Below, one piece after another: positions 18,013 to 27,720 of a DNA stretch of 64,000 nt (position 1 is its first letter; every line of letters starts with the position of its first letter). The stretch lies in assembly GCF_007860015.1 (NCBI RefSeq), contig NZ_SJPS01000002.1, positions 62,898 through 126,897 on the forward strand, read 5' to 3'. Origin of the DNA: Bythopirellula polymerisocia. Lineage in GTDB: Bacteria > Planctomycetota > Planctomycetia > Pirellulales > Lacipirellulaceae. The position numbers and the translations under genes are program-made. The notes under the pieces were generated by a model that did no database searches, was not told where the DNA came from, and saw nothing but the letters and a program-made list of their open reading frames with translations.

Positions 18013-19371
18013 CTACTCCTCCCCTGCGTAACGATTGAGTGAAATCTTTTTGCCGATTTCAGTTTTCAAGCGTTCTAGGACTGACTCTTTGTCCGTGTTG
18101 GCCAGGATTTGGGTGATCACCTGCTTGGGAGATTCATCGCCCCAACTTGCGCCGTGTTGGAAGTAGTAGCGGGCTGCCTGGCCGACAATGTAGGAACCGT
18201 AACCCGCTGCGGCACCCTGAGGGAGTGCTGTCGCCAGTGTGCCAACTCCTACCGTGAGTGCCTTGAATACGCTTGAGGCGTAACTCACCACTGCCTCGCT
18301 GAGCATCACCCAGCCGGCGGCCTTGAGGATCGAAGTAACCAGCGCCCGCGCATTCGAGGTCGTAATGTTCATGCCATAGATCTTGCCCAGTGTTGCGACC
18401 ATGGTGGCATCGATGGCAGTTCCGCCGAGGACATCGACCGCTGGCACAGGATTAAGCGCAACAGCAAGCGACTTAGTAACGGCGAAACTCCAGATTATCT
18501 TTGACGCTTCGGCTTCGCGCAACTTGATACGGATCGCACCCATCCGATCGCCCTTGTCGGCAGCAAACATCGCGGCGTTGAGCGCAATGAGTGCTTTGCC
18601 CTCCGCATTGAGGACATTCAAAATCCGTTCCTTTAGTTCGCTCGTCTTGGGCTGTGGTTTTCGCCACTCGGTGCGGGTGCTGCCGTCGGCCGACTCAATT
18701 ACGTATTCCATCTCGCGGGGATCGGCCTGCGTGACGACCACGTTTTCTGGATCGACGACGTTTACAAGCCGCCGTCCCCGGAACAACTCCAACAGTTGCT
18801 GTAGGTCATGGCGGGAGTACAGGTCTGCTTTATTGAGCACCAGGATGATTGGTTTATGGCTGGCAGCCAGTTCCAGCAGCGCCGAGTACTCAGTATCGTT
18901 GAGATCCGAGTCTGTGACAAAAAGTACCAAGTCAGCCCGTGCAGCTGCGGAACGAGCAATCTCAGAGTGTGCGCTGCCGTCCACTTCATTGAGGCCAGGT
19001 GTGTCGACCAGCATGACCTGCGAGTTGGCCAGCCCCGGCACAGAGTAGCCAATTCCCTCCCAGGGGACTTGCCAAACATCCTGAGTCCACCCCCCCTGCA
19101 CGTTGACCTGGGTGATGGTGTCCCCCACCAAGGCATTGATCAGTGCCGACTTACCCGTGCTGATTTCACCGAAGACGACAATATCCACCCGGCCGGCTTC
19201 CAGCTTCTCGGCCATCTGCTGCAGTTCGTCGAAGTCACTTGCCAGCACCCGGCGTTCGCCTTCGGTGCAGCCCTGATATTTTTCGATGGCCCTGCGGACC
19301 GAGGTCACAGCTGCCTGATAGTCGACCTCCTTGGTGACGAGCGAATCGCGGGGATTGGGCGAGTTATTCAT
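18013..19371 (-). CDS. Era/dynamin-like GTPase, second of a tandem pair
   Basis: A 452-residue GTPase. The P-loop is GEISTGKS (68-75), G3 is DTPGL (123-127) and G4 is NKAD (180-183). The C-terminal half (about 280-440) is rich in alanine and glycine with hydrophobic helices (AATLGKIYGMNITTSNARAL, then VGVGTLATALPQGAAAGYG), resembling the DUF697 domain that follows such GTPase domains in YcjF-like proteins. ATG 19371 is preferred over ATG 19416. It overlaps the TAA of the upstream GTPase gene (ATGAATAA), a classic arrangement for translational coupling. The protein probably acts at the membrane with its partner. Cellular role is unknown. Confidence 0.85.
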   Translation of the reverse strand: MNNSPNPRDSLVTKEVDYQAAVTSVRRAIEKYQGCTEGERRVLASDFDELQQMAEKLEAGRVDIVVFGEISTGKSALINALVGDTITQVNVQGGWTQDVWQVPWEGIGYSVPGLANSQVMLVDTPGLNEVDGSAHSEIARSAAARADLVLFVTDSDLNDTEYSALLELAASHKPIILVLNKADLYSRHDLQQLLELFRGRRLVNVVDPENVVVTQADPREMEYVIESADGSTRTEWRKPQPKTSELKERILNVLNAEGKALIALNAAMFAADKGDRMGAIRIKLREAEASKIIWSFAVTKSLAVALNPVPAVDVLGGTAIDATMVATLGKIYGMNITTSNARALVTSILKAAGWVMLSEAVVSYASSVFKALTVGVGTLATALPQGAAAGYGSYIVGQAARYYFQHGASWGDESPKQVITQILANTDKESVLERLKTEIGKKISLNRYAGEE

Positions 19372-20935
19372 GGTCACTCTCGCCGCTAAAGGATTTTGAT
19401 AGCTCGTTGCGGCCATGCTGAATTAGTTTACGCAAGGCTTCGGGTCGAGTGAGCAACTGCCATTGGTCCCGCGCGAGTTCGGCCATTCCCCCGGGGGGAG
19501 CCTGCATGTCGCGGCGGTAGTATTCCACAAAAACGTTGCCGATCCACCGTGTGACCAGGGCCTGCACAATTCCTTGCACGAGTCCTCCGGCAACCGTGCC
19601 GATGCCGGGTACGGTTTTCAAGGCCGAGCCAATCGCTGCGGCAACTGCGGGGGATGCGGCGGTGGCCCCGACCATCGCCACGAGATTCTTGCCCAGTTGT
19701 TCGAGCATCTTCACCACGCCATCAGCGTCGATAGGTTGCTTGTAGACGTGAGCCAGTTCGATCACCATTTTGATCGTGATCGCGCTTCCGCCGGCGAGAT
19801 CAAGAAGGGGAAACGGATTGATTCCCGCCGCCCCACCAGCAGCCCACATGTATCGCGTGATAATTTCGTTGGCCCGTATATCGAGGACCGCCCGCACACG
19901 CTCCTTTGATTCGTCGACAATTCCTCGCGATTGCAGCAGGAGGTTCGCCAGCAGCAACTGTCGCCCGTCTTTCTGAACAATTTGCATGAGTCGCTCAGCC
20001 AGCGGGGCCACATTGGGTGGCATCTCGACTTCTTCGGCGATTTCTTCGCCATTCGAAGTCACGCGAATACGCTCTCGCATGACAGTCGCCGCCCGAACGG
20101 CTACCACATCATCTGCTTCGATGCCCGGCAGTTGCTGGGAAATCTGCAAGGCGAGATGCACCTCGTCGTCGGTATCGTACCAATCTTCCTTGTTCAGACA
20201 GACGATAATTCGCTTTTCCATCTCGTGGAGATGTTTTACGAGATCGACTTCATAGGACTTGAGCGGTCCATCAACGACTAAAAGCACGAGATCGGCATTC
20301 TTGGCGGCCAAAGCTGCGACGGTGGCTCGCTCCTCGCCACGGACCTCGGCAAGTCCCGGTGTATCGACCAACACAACCTGCTCGCTCCCCGGCCAGGGGA
20401 CCTCGCTCCGCACGGAGGTGGTCCCTCCCACGATGTCCGAGGCAAATACCTCTCGACCCGCAAGAGCATTGAGCAGTGTCGACTTCCCACTCGATATCGT
20501 GCCAAAGGCGACAATCTCCAGCCGACACTCGGCATGTTTCTTCTCAATCGCATCTAGCGCCCGTTCAATCTCGGCCCGCAATTCAGCGGAGACCCCTTCG
20601 TCGAGGGCAAAATTCTGGCTGGTGCTGATATTCTCCCGCAACTCGGCCTGCTGCTGAGAGCTATTAAGTTCACTAGGGTTTTGTTGACGCCGTTCGCGGG
20701 TGCGGTGTTTATTGCGAGAGTTGCGCCAAAGTTTTAGGAATAGGTAAACTGAAGCACCCAGCAGGACCGCAGCACCAATCCCGACGACTGCCAGATAGAC
20801 GTATCCCAGTATCGGATAGGAATCAGAAATCGTACGGTACCCGCCAACAATTGTCGGCAGCCAAGCCACGAGCACATATCCCGCGATAGCGAGATAGATG
20901 ATTACCAGCAGTGTCATTCCTCGGGGAAATTTCAT
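19364..20935 (-). CDS. membrane-anchored Era-like GTPase with DUF697-like tail, first of a tandem pair
   Basis: A 523-residue protein with two N-terminal membrane helices (about 8-28 and 43-69), then a basic, glutamine-rich linker (70-110). The GTPase domain has P-loop GTISSGKS (145-152), DTPGL (191-195) and NKED (248-251). The C-terminal helical domain (about 355-480) has alternating small hydrophobic residues (MVGATAASPAVAAAIGSALK, VAGGLVQGIVQALVTRWIG). This gene is directly upstream of its paralogue and 43 nt after the metallo-hydrolase gene. The two GTPases differ in that only this one carries the membrane anchor. Likely function is a nucleotide-controlled membrane or assembly factor; substrate unknown. 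Confidence 0.85.
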   Translation of the reverse strand: MKFPRGMTLLVIIYLAIAGYVLVAWLPTIVGGYRTISDSYPILGYVYLAVVGIGAAVLLGASVYLFLKLWRNSRNKHRTRERRQQNPSELNSSQQQAELRENISTSQNFALDEGVSAELRAEIERALDAIEKKHAECRLEIVAFGTISSGKSTLLNALAGREVFASDIVGGTTSVRSEVPWPGSEQVVLVDTPGLAEVRGEERATVAALAAKNADLVLLVVDGPLKSYEVDLVKHLHEMEKRIIVCLNKEDWYDTDDEVHLALQISQQLPGIEADDVVAVRAATVMRERIRVTSNGEEIAEEVEMPPNVAPLAERLMQIVQKDGRQLLLANLLLQSRGIVDESKERVRAVLDIRANEIITRYMWAAGGAAGINPFPLLDLAGGSAITIKMVIELAHVYKQPIDADGVVKMLEQLGKNLVAMVGATAASPAVAAAIGSALKTVPGIGTVAGGLVQGIVQALVTRWIGNVFVEYYRRDMQAPPGGMAELARDQWQLLTRPEALRKLIQHGRNELSKSFSGESDHE

Positions 20936-20978
20936 GGGCTTAATGTTTAGGAAATAGTGCCTAGTTCCAGCATAGTCA

Positions 20979-22289
20979 CTACTCTTGCGGCCAGTCAGTA
21001 AGTTCGAATTTCAGCTTTACATTTTCCGTATGCTCGCCGTAATGTCGGGCCATTTGTTCGAGCAATTTACGCGGTGTCCAGCGGCTGCCGGGGGCTTGAT
21101 CGTCCAGAGGCAACTCGGCCAGCAAATACGCAAATCGCCGAGTAAGAGCCGAAACTCGCTCGATTTGGCGGGCCTCCTCAGCGCCGTTCCAGTCTGGATG
21201 AGAAGCTTCGTAATCAGGAGGCATCTGAGCTGGGTTCAAGTCGATCTTCGCAATTGCTGGGTCAACTTTGGAGAAAATCTCGGTAAAGAAACCTAATTCA
21301 CGCCCCATCATATGCTCGGCGTTCCAGCGCGGTGTATGCGTGCCGTTGGACGGGCGAAAGTTCATCTGGTTGGCACTAAGAGGTGCGAAGACATCCTGCG
21401 TTGCTGCGCTAGCAGCCTCTTTGAGATCGAAAAGTTCAGAAAGTTCCTCAGGCATTTCCCACGGGAGATAATTTAATACCACGACACGATTTTTTGGGGA
21501 TTCTACATTTTCATTATTTGCACTTACAGCGAGTGTATTGCCCACGGGGCGAACAACTTCGTAGGCTGACCCCAACGCAGCAAGGAACGGCTCGACACCG
21601 GCCAGATCGATTTTGAGCGCCTTGGTCTTGAAATGGATGGGCACTACGATCCTGGGCTTGACTTGTTCCACAAGCACGGCCGCTTGAGCACCGTCGACCG
21701 TATAAGTCCCTCCCACGGGGATCAGCAGCACGTCTACCTTACCCATGGCCTTGAGCTGACCACCGGTAAACTGGGACTGACCAATGTCACCGCAATGAGC
21801 AATCCGTACTCCATCGACTTCGATGAGAAACATCGTATCGGCCCCGCGCTTTGCGCCCTGCTCGTCGTCATGCCAAGCGGGAATGCTGGTAACGATAACC
21901 GAGTGAGGAGAACGGGCCATTCTCAACCTTGCATCTGTCCAGCGATTATCCTGTTGATTGGGAAAACGATCTAGAACCTGATAGATCCCAGCGTACTCTC
22001 CAGATTCCCTCAAGCCACGAACAAGCATTGGCTCTCCCTTGATAATGTCGGGATTGTTGTGATCGGGATGATTGTGCGTAATCAGGACCAAATCAGCCGA
22101 GAGACCAGGATCTTCGTAGCCTATACTCAAGCTAAAGGGATCAATGACAATATTGAAGTTCCAATAGGTCTCGATTGAGACCATTGCCTGACCCCACCAT
22201 CGCACGGCAACGGGTTTGCCCGGTTCGGCTTGTGACCAAGGGAGGCCAAGACATAGCCAGAACAACGAGGTCAAGGCAATGGTTCGCAT
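20979..22289 (-). CDS. exported metallo-beta-lactamase-fold hydrolase fused to a DinB-like domain
   Basis: A 436-residue protein. The signal peptide is residues 1-21 (ends WSQAEP). The N-terminal half is a UlaG-type metallo-beta-lactamase fold with THNHPDH (71-77), which supplies the zinc ligands, and further His/Asp at AHCGDIG and VPIHFKTK. The C-terminal part, about residues 270-436, is a DinB/YfiT-like four-helix bundle (RWNAEHMMGRELGFF, MARHYGEHTENVKL). Such bundles usually bind a divalent metal through three histidines. The start is ATG 22289 because a longer frame reaching 22448 overlaps the preceding gene and hides the signal peptide. The gene sits 83 nt after the vWA gene in a long operon. 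Substrate unknown. Confidence 0.85.
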   Translation of the reverse strand: MRTIALTSLFWLCLGLPWSQAEPGKPVAVRWWGQAMVSIETYWNFNIVIDPFSLSIGYEDPGLSADLVLITHNHPDHNNPDIIKGEPMLVRGLRESGEYAGIYQVLDRFPNQQDNRWTDARLRMARSPHSVIVTSIPAWHDDEQGAKRGADTMFLIEVDGVRIAHCGDIGQSQFTGGQLKAMGKVDVLLIPVGGTYTVDGAQAAVLVEQVKPRIVVPIHFKTKALKIDLAGVEPFLAALGSAYEVVRPVGNTLAVSANNENVESPKNRVVVLNYLPWEMPEELSELFDLKEAASAATQDVFAPLSANQMNFRPSNGTHTPRWNAEHMMGRELGFFTEIFSKVDPAIAKIDLNPAQMPPDYEASHPDWNGAEEARQIERVSALTRRFAYLLAELPLDDQAPGSRWTPRKLLEQMARHYGEHTENVKLKFELTDWPQE

Positions 22290-22372
22290 TTGGATTTCTC
22301 TGAATTCAGTTGTGGTCTTGACGAGACACCAGTCTACAGGAATTGCTGACGCAGCGGCAGCACCTATGTCGC

Positions 22373-24652
22373 TTACACCAACCCCCAGCGCTTCCGTAAA
22401 AACCATTCGGTGCTCAGCAGTCCTACTAATGCCGTAAGCATGGGCCAACTATCCCACAGGCTTTGCTGGGTAGAAACCTCTTCCTCGAATTCTTCGAAGC
22501 GTTCTTGCAGGCGTTCCAGCAAGTCGGGCAACTCCTCAGGTGCGAGACCTGCCCCCCCCGAGTCAGAGGTCAGGTTGGCCAAAGAAGCCATGAAGGTCGG
22601 TTCCGCGGCGGGTTGATCGAGTTCCATGTCACGATCCGGGATCGTGAAGCGGGCCTCAGTGGTACCAAGATAATCTTGACCTGATGTGGCCGAAACGGTG
22701 AGACGATAGTCACCGGGCAATGTTGTCTCGTCGAAGCTGCCGACGAATTCCTTGCCACGTGGCGTGACTTGTACCGTCGCGACGCTCCCATCGGGCTTTT
22801 CGATTTCCACTTGAAATTGAGCCGATGCGATTGGTTCACGTTTCTCGTCGGAAGCACCGACAGCAAACTCAACGCGGCTGCCACGCTGATACCGACGCTG
22901 ATCGAGATGCGCCCAGACCGCCTCGCCGCCCGTATCGTCTTTGCGGGAAAGCCACAGCACCAGCTGTCGCCAGAATCGCTCTTGCAATTCAGGGTGCCCC
23001 TCCATCTGCCACCGCCAGGTAGTGTCAAACGCCACAGCAGCCGTCCGGCCATTCCCCCAGGCCCCCACGACCACTAGCGGCGAACGCTGAGGATCGTCAG
23101 CCTCGGCAACCACGGCCGCATTCGGCTTGAGTCCTCGAGGATCGAATCGATTGGCCCCATCCAGCGGTGGCAACTTGCTCCAATCGAGCTTGGCGGAATC
23201 CTCGTCGGCTAGCTGAAAGATCGGATGCAGACTCGTTCCCATTGGAAGAGGCTTCATTCGTACGGGACCAGCCAAGTGCATATCGGCACGGGGAGGCTCG
23301 CCAAAATTCTGCCGCTCGGCACGTCCCATGATCACCGGAAGAATGTCATCCATCGGTGTATTGCGAAATCCGCCTGGGCCGAAACTGTGAAAGCCCCCCA
23401 GCATCGCCAGCCCCGCTCCTTGGCCGACTTCGTCGGCAACCATCTCCCAAGTCTCGCGGCTCAACCCCGCATAGTCGACATTCTGAACGAGGAACACATC
23501 AAAATTTCCCTCGCGTAGCTGTTCACGTAGATCGTACTGCTGTCGGCGGTAATTGATTAGTTCGTAGCGGACATGAAGGTCTGGATAGGTGGCGAGTGCC
23601 GTGCGAACAAACCGCGGCTCGATCCCGGGGCCACCACCGACTCGCTGTGCGCCTACCAAGTAGAGTACGTTGACCCCTCCTTTCATCACCGTGACGAATG
23701 AACTCTGCGAATTATTCGTCGTCGCAAGTTCACCCGCCGGGGCATCCACGGCAACGGCAATTTTGAACTCGCCGGGTGACTGGGGCGTATGCGTAAGGGT
23801 TACCGGATACTGACGCTTATTTGCGGAAATCTGCAAAGGCTCGGTTGCGACGACCTCCATCTCTCCCTTTTCATTTTCCCATAAGAGTTGAACCTTGACT
23901 GTTTGGTTGGCATAGCCGTCGGCGGTGACGGTTGCCTGGATGGTCGCTGGAGCTTCGGCAAACAGAACATTATTCACTAGCAGATCATCGATTCGCAGAT
24001 CGGATTGCAATCCCAGCGAAGGCTTGCCATAGGTGAATGTATAAAGTGGAATACGATCCGTCGCCAGCCTCGCAACGGCAACTTGCGGGGGTTCGTCTCG
24101 TGGCGGGAACGCCCGTTGCGCACCATCGCTGAGTACCAGCATCGCTACAATTCGTTGCTGTGATTCGCGGTCGAGTAAATCAGCGATGGCAGAACCCATC
24201 GCCGTCTGTGATCCATCGGCCGTTTCGGGCAACTGAAATCCTGAGTCATCGCGTTTCACTAAATCCGTTTCCTCGGCAAAACGATAGAGCTTCACGTCCC
24301 AGCTTTCAGCCAGTTCGGCGAACTGATCCTCCGCCAAAGCTAGTGACTCTTTAAGAGCATCCCAGCGAGATTGGTTGCCGAGCGAATCCTCAATCGACAT
24401 GCTGCGGGAGCTATCTGCCAGCAGCAAGAGTGAGCCTGGCACTTTATTCACAATAGTCGTTACCAAAGTCGGCCGCAGCATGGCCACCAGCAGTAACAAC
24501 GCGGTAAGACCTCGCAAGATAAGGAGGGTCATGCGACGTCGCGGCGGCAGAGATCGTCCTCGCGGTCCCACAAACAGCGCCAGTAGAAGCAGCGCAGCCA
24601 CTCCTGCCGTGACCCACATCCCTCCCACTGGATCGACGGACCAATTGGTCAT
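22373..24652 (-). CDS. membrane protein with vWA and glutamine-amidotransferase-like domains
   Basis: A 759-residue membrane protein. Helices lie at about 12-29 and 44-62, followed by a von Willebrand A domain. Its metal site DSSRSMS (80-86) matches the MIDAS pattern DxSxS. The middle (about 330-460) resembles the GATase1-like fold seen in planctomycete proteins of this cluster (LYLVGAQRVGGGPGIEPRFVRTAL, VAFDTTWRWQ). The C-terminus has a beta-sandwich, a glutamic-acid-rich helix and a last membrane helix near 735-752. The start overlaps the preceding BatA-like gene by 4 nt (ATGA). It likely forms a membrane complex with the BatA-like and DUF58 proteins, with MoxR as the ATPase chaperone. Confidence 0.87.
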   Translation of the reverse strand: MTNWSVDPVGGMWVTAGVAALLLLALFVGPRGRSLPPRRRMTLLILRGLTALLLLVAMLRPTLVTTIVNKVPGSLLLLADSSRSMSIEDSLGNQSRWDALKESLALAEDQFAELAESWDVKLYRFAEETDLVKRDDSGFQLPETADGSQTAMGSAIADLLDRESQQRIVAMLVLSDGAQRAFPPRDEPPQVAVARLATDRIPLYTFTYGKPSLGLQSDLRIDDLLVNNVLFAEAPATIQATVTADGYANQTVKVQLLWENEKGEMEVVATEPLQISANKRQYPVTLTHTPQSPGEFKIAVAVDAPAGELATTNNSQSSFVTVMKGGVNVLYLVGAQRVGGGPGIEPRFVRTALATYPDLHVRYELINYRRQQYDLREQLREGNFDVFLVQNVDYAGLSRETWEMVADEVGQGAGLAMLGGFHSFGPGGFRNTPMDDILPVIMGRAERQNFGEPPRADMHLAGPVRMKPLPMGTSLHPIFQLADEDSAKLDWSKLPPLDGANRFDPRGLKPNAAVVAEADDPQRSPLVVVGAWGNGRTAAVAFDTTWRWQMEGHPELQERFWRQLVLWLSRKDDTGGEAVWAHLDQRRYQRGSRVEFAVGASDEKREPIASAQFQVEIEKPDGSVATVQVTPRGKEFVGSFDETTLPGDYRLTVSATSGQDYLGTTEARFTIPDRDMELDQPAAEPTFMASLANLTSDSGGAGLAPEELPDLLERLQERFEEFEEEVSTQQSLWDSWPMLTALVGLLSTEWFLRKRWGLV

Positions 24653-26787
24653 GCGGGTCGCTCCTCACGATAGAAGCGATTGGAAAGCAAGTGTTCGCTG
24701 CCCCATACGAGCGCTACAAACATGATCGCCCACGAAAACAGCTCTCGCCCACTACGACCGACATCTACGTACTTCTCCACGTCGTCGAGTGATCTGGCCA
24801 GATGGACTCTCCCTGCTGGAAAAGCTGCCACGATTACCTGAGGATCGGCGCGCTCAAGCCGACTCAACTCAGCGGCGGCATTCACGCTGAATCCCCCATC
24901 GAGTGTGCCCTCGCGGCCGCCAGCTGCGACCCGATAGTTGCCAAGCTGCTCCGTGGTGCTGATCCGAATCGTGTCTTCGCCAGGAGGAAGCGTGCGGCGG
25001 ATCCCCTCACCCTCAGGTTCTCGCAACACGAAATCGGTCACATGCTGCCGAGCTGACAAGTTCAAGTTGACTGTTTCGCCGGCAGCGTAGTTGAGTTCGT
25101 GATCTTCGTTGTGGGCTAAATAGCCCACGATATTGTTCGCTAGTGCGACAAACGGCCACGGTTCGGGATGCGTGGGAAGCAGATTCCATGGATTTCGACC
25201 TGCAGGTTGCAATGGATCAGAAACCGGCGTCGTGAGTGTCATCACCCTTCCCTGGCCGAGAGGTCGCTCAATGAGAGCAGGTTGATTGTTGGCAAATCGG
25301 GCCACGACGTAGGAATCGCCCGCCAAGTCGTCAATCTGCCAAAAGCGCCAGACGGGGTAAATCTGCCAGGGAATCTCCTCGGCATAATTCCGCAACGCGG
25401 ACAATGCAGAATGGTCGAGCCGATTCGGTCGAAACCACGTCTCCTGCCGCGAACGGAGTTTTAGCAATCCCGGCATCAACTGCTGAGCTGCAGAGGTATT
25501 GAAACCACTAGGGGTCGCTCGATTGCCGAGAAAGATTCCAACTCCGCCCCCTGCGCGAACGAAGTCGGCCAGATGATTCCAGGCCTCGTCTGTGAGTGGT
25601 GGGGGATCAAGCAGGCACACAGCGTCATATTCGGCGAAGTCGATCTTGGCTGCATTAGCAAATCGATCGCTGACAATGTCAAACCTCTTCTGCACGTTCT
25701 CACCCAATAGCGATGGGCTGAGCGCCTCACGCAGAAACAGTGTATCCGCGTCTGTTTCCCCAAGCAGAAGCACCTTTGCACCAGGGCGCACCTCAACTGT
25801 GAAATATCGCTGATTGTCAAATTGCAAGGGATCAGTGGCGGCCAATTTAACGACTCCCTGATGAGTCCCCAAAGGTAAGTCACCCAAGACGAATTCTGTT
25901 TGCCCAGTGCCGGTCGCAGAAAGCTCCACAATTCGCTGGCCCCGTTTCACGAGCTTGTTTGCCGAGTCTTCGAGAAATAATTCCAGCAGGGGCTCTTCGT
26001 CATATCCAACACTTTGAATTTCGGCTTCCACACGCAATTGTTCCCCCGGACCGAGGTAGACCGCATTAAGCTTTAACGGGGAGAGCGACAAATTCTGCGG
26101 GTACTCAGCCCCCACGTCCACTACATAAATCTGTACGTCAGCGGCCTCGTCGAGCGATTCCTTGATCGTGGCCAAAGCAGCTTCGTCAAAATCAGCCGCA
26201 GCCAAATCGCTGAATACAAAGACCTCCTGACGACGATCATCATGCTCAGCAACTAATTCGATCGCATTCCGGACTGCATCAGCCAATGGCCGGGGATTGC
26301 TCTCGAGTGGCATGCTCGCAAGACGCGACTCGGCCGTGCCTTTGTCCGCCACAAAGTTGCTCGTGGCATGACTCAAGTCGATAACCGAGATCATCGATTC
26401 ATCGGGGAGTTGCTTAATCAACGACTGTGCCAACTCACTAGCAGACGCCAGTCGCGTTTGATTCCGTTCGACATATTGCATGCGAAGTGAGTTATCGAGC
26501 ACCACAGCCACCGCCAACGGAGCTCCCTCCTTGCCACGCAATCCACTGCCGCGCAAGGTGGGTCGTGCAAGTGCCATTGCAATTCCCGCAATCAACAGAC
26601 AGCGTAGTGCCAGCAACAGCAAATGCCGGAAATTAAGTCGCCGTCGATTCGCTTGCTGCCGTCGCTTGACGAATTGCAATGCGGGAAAGGTCACCTGCTT
26701 CGGCTGACGGCGCATCACCAGATGTAGAATGATCGGCACGACAACCAATCCTGCTCCGGCAAGCAATGCAGGCGTCAGGAATCCCAT
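24649..26787 (-). CDS. BatA-like membrane protein with vWA domain
   Basis: A 712-residue protein. The N-terminus MGFLTPALLAGAGLVVVPII with LHLVMRRQPKQVTFPALQFV matches the aerotolerance-regulator (BatA) N-terminal domain of two helices with a basic loop. A vWA domain follows. Its MIDAS site reads DNSLRM near residue 97, so the usual DxSxS is degenerate and metal binding may be lost. Residues about 335-500 resemble the GATase1-like fold. The last membrane helix is near 690-706. The gene follows the DUF58 gene by 3 nt and overlaps the next vWA gene by 4 nt, so the three are almost certainly co-translated. Confidence 0.87.
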   Translation of the reverse strand: MGFLTPALLAGAGLVVVPIILHLVMRRQPKQVTFPALQFVKRRQQANRRRLNFRHLLLLALRCLLIAGIAMALARPTLRGSGLRGKEGAPLAVAVVLDNSLRMQYVERNQTRLASASELAQSLIKQLPDESMISVIDLSHATSNFVADKGTAESRLASMPLESNPRPLADAVRNAIELVAEHDDRRQEVFVFSDLAAADFDEAALATIKESLDEAADVQIYVVDVGAEYPQNLSLSPLKLNAVYLGPGEQLRVEAEIQSVGYDEEPLLELFLEDSANKLVKRGQRIVELSATGTGQTEFVLGDLPLGTHQGVVKLAATDPLQFDNQRYFTVEVRPGAKVLLLGETDADTLFLREALSPSLLGENVQKRFDIVSDRFANAAKIDFAEYDAVCLLDPPPLTDEAWNHLADFVRAGGGVGIFLGNRATPSGFNTSAAQQLMPGLLKLRSRQETWFRPNRLDHSALSALRNYAEEIPWQIYPVWRFWQIDDLAGDSYVVARFANNQPALIERPLGQGRVMTLTTPVSDPLQPAGRNPWNLLPTHPEPWPFVALANNIVGYLAHNEDHELNYAAGETVNLNLSARQHVTDFVLREPEGEGIRRTLPPGEDTIRISTTEQLGNYRVAAGGREGTLDGGFSVNAAAELSRLERADPQVIVAAFPAGRVHLARSLDDVEKYVDVGRSGRELFSWAIMFVALVWGSEHLLSNRFYREERPA

Positions 26788-26790
26788 GGT

Positions 26791-27690
26791 CTATCCCCAA
26801 TTGCGCCGGTTGATCAGATACTCGGTCAACGCGCGATCGAACGGCATCCCCGTATCGAGCGGCACATAGTCGATGCCGCTCTGCCGACACTCTTTCTCAT
26901 ACTGGGAACGAAACCGGCGGATTTCATCCACGTAATCCGCGCGATAGGCGTCGGCATCCACCTCGATAGTCTCCTGTGATTCTGGATCACGCAGTTCCAC
27001 CAACCCCTCAAAAGGAAACGACACCTCGGCTTGGTCCAAGATATGAAACAGAATCACGTCGTGCCCTCCATGCCGCAGTCGCCTGAGTGCCGCGATTACC
27101 GGTTCGGGATCCACCAGTAAATCACTGAAGATCATCACGAGACTACTGTGCTTCAGCATGGCTGCGAGCTGGATAATGCTCTGGGCTACATTCGTCTGGT
27201 CGTGCGGCGTGAGATTCGCCAGTACCGAGAGAATGTTGCCGATCTGTTGCCGTTTCGATTTCGGTGGCAGGCAATCGACGATTTTTTCGCCGAACGTGAC
27301 CAATCCAACCGGATCGTTCTGATGAATCATCAAATAGCACAATGCCGCCGCCAGGCAGATCGAGTATTCAAACTTGGTCAGTTCCTGCTCGTGGCTGTAC
27401 GCCATCGATGCACTCAAGTCCATGACCAGATAGCCGGTGAGATTCGTCTCGGCCTCAAACTTCTTCACATAGTATTTATCGGTTTTGGCATAAACCAACC
27501 AGTCGATGTCCGAAGGATTGTCTCCCGGCACATACTTGCGATGTTCGCTGAACTCGACCGAAAACCCATGAAACGGGCTAGCGTGCATCCCTTGAAAGAA
27601 GCCTTTGATAATAAACTGCGCGCGTAAATCCAGCCGCGCGATATGCCGCACAACTTCAGGCTTCAGATATTTTTCAACGGTAGAAGACAT
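26791..27690 (-). CDS. DUF58 domain protein
   Basis: A 299-residue cytoplasmic protein with no signal peptide. The DUF58 signature is HGFSVEFSEHRKYVPGDNPS (about 39-58) followed by DIDWLVYAKTDKYYVKKFEAE. This is followed by a vWA-like fold with DLSASMAYS, a MIDAS-type DxSxS. DUF58 proteins are encoded next to MoxR AAA+ ATPases and vWA proteins in many bacteria and are thought to act with them in protein-complex assembly. ATG 27690 is the start; TTG 27693 lies one codon upstream. The 30-nt gap to the small ORF upstream suggests one transcript. Confidence 0.9.
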   Translation of the reverse strand: MSSTVEKYLKPEVVRHIARLDLRAQFIIKGFFQGMHASPFHGFSVEFSEHRKYVPGDNPSDIDWLVYAKTDKYYVKKFEAETNLTGYLVMDLSASMAYSHEQELTKFEYSICLAAALCYLMIHQNDPVGLVTFGEKIVDCLPPKSKRQQIGNILSVLANLTPHDQTNVAQSIIQLAAMLKHSSLVMIFSDLLVDPEPVIAALRRLRHGGHDVILFHILDQAEVSFPFEGLVELRDPESQETIEVDADAYRADYVDEIRRFRSQYEKECRQSGIDYVPLDTGMPFDRALTEYLINRRNWG

Positions 27691-27720
27691 CAAATTTGAA
27701 TGGATCCAGGGACGTTTCCA

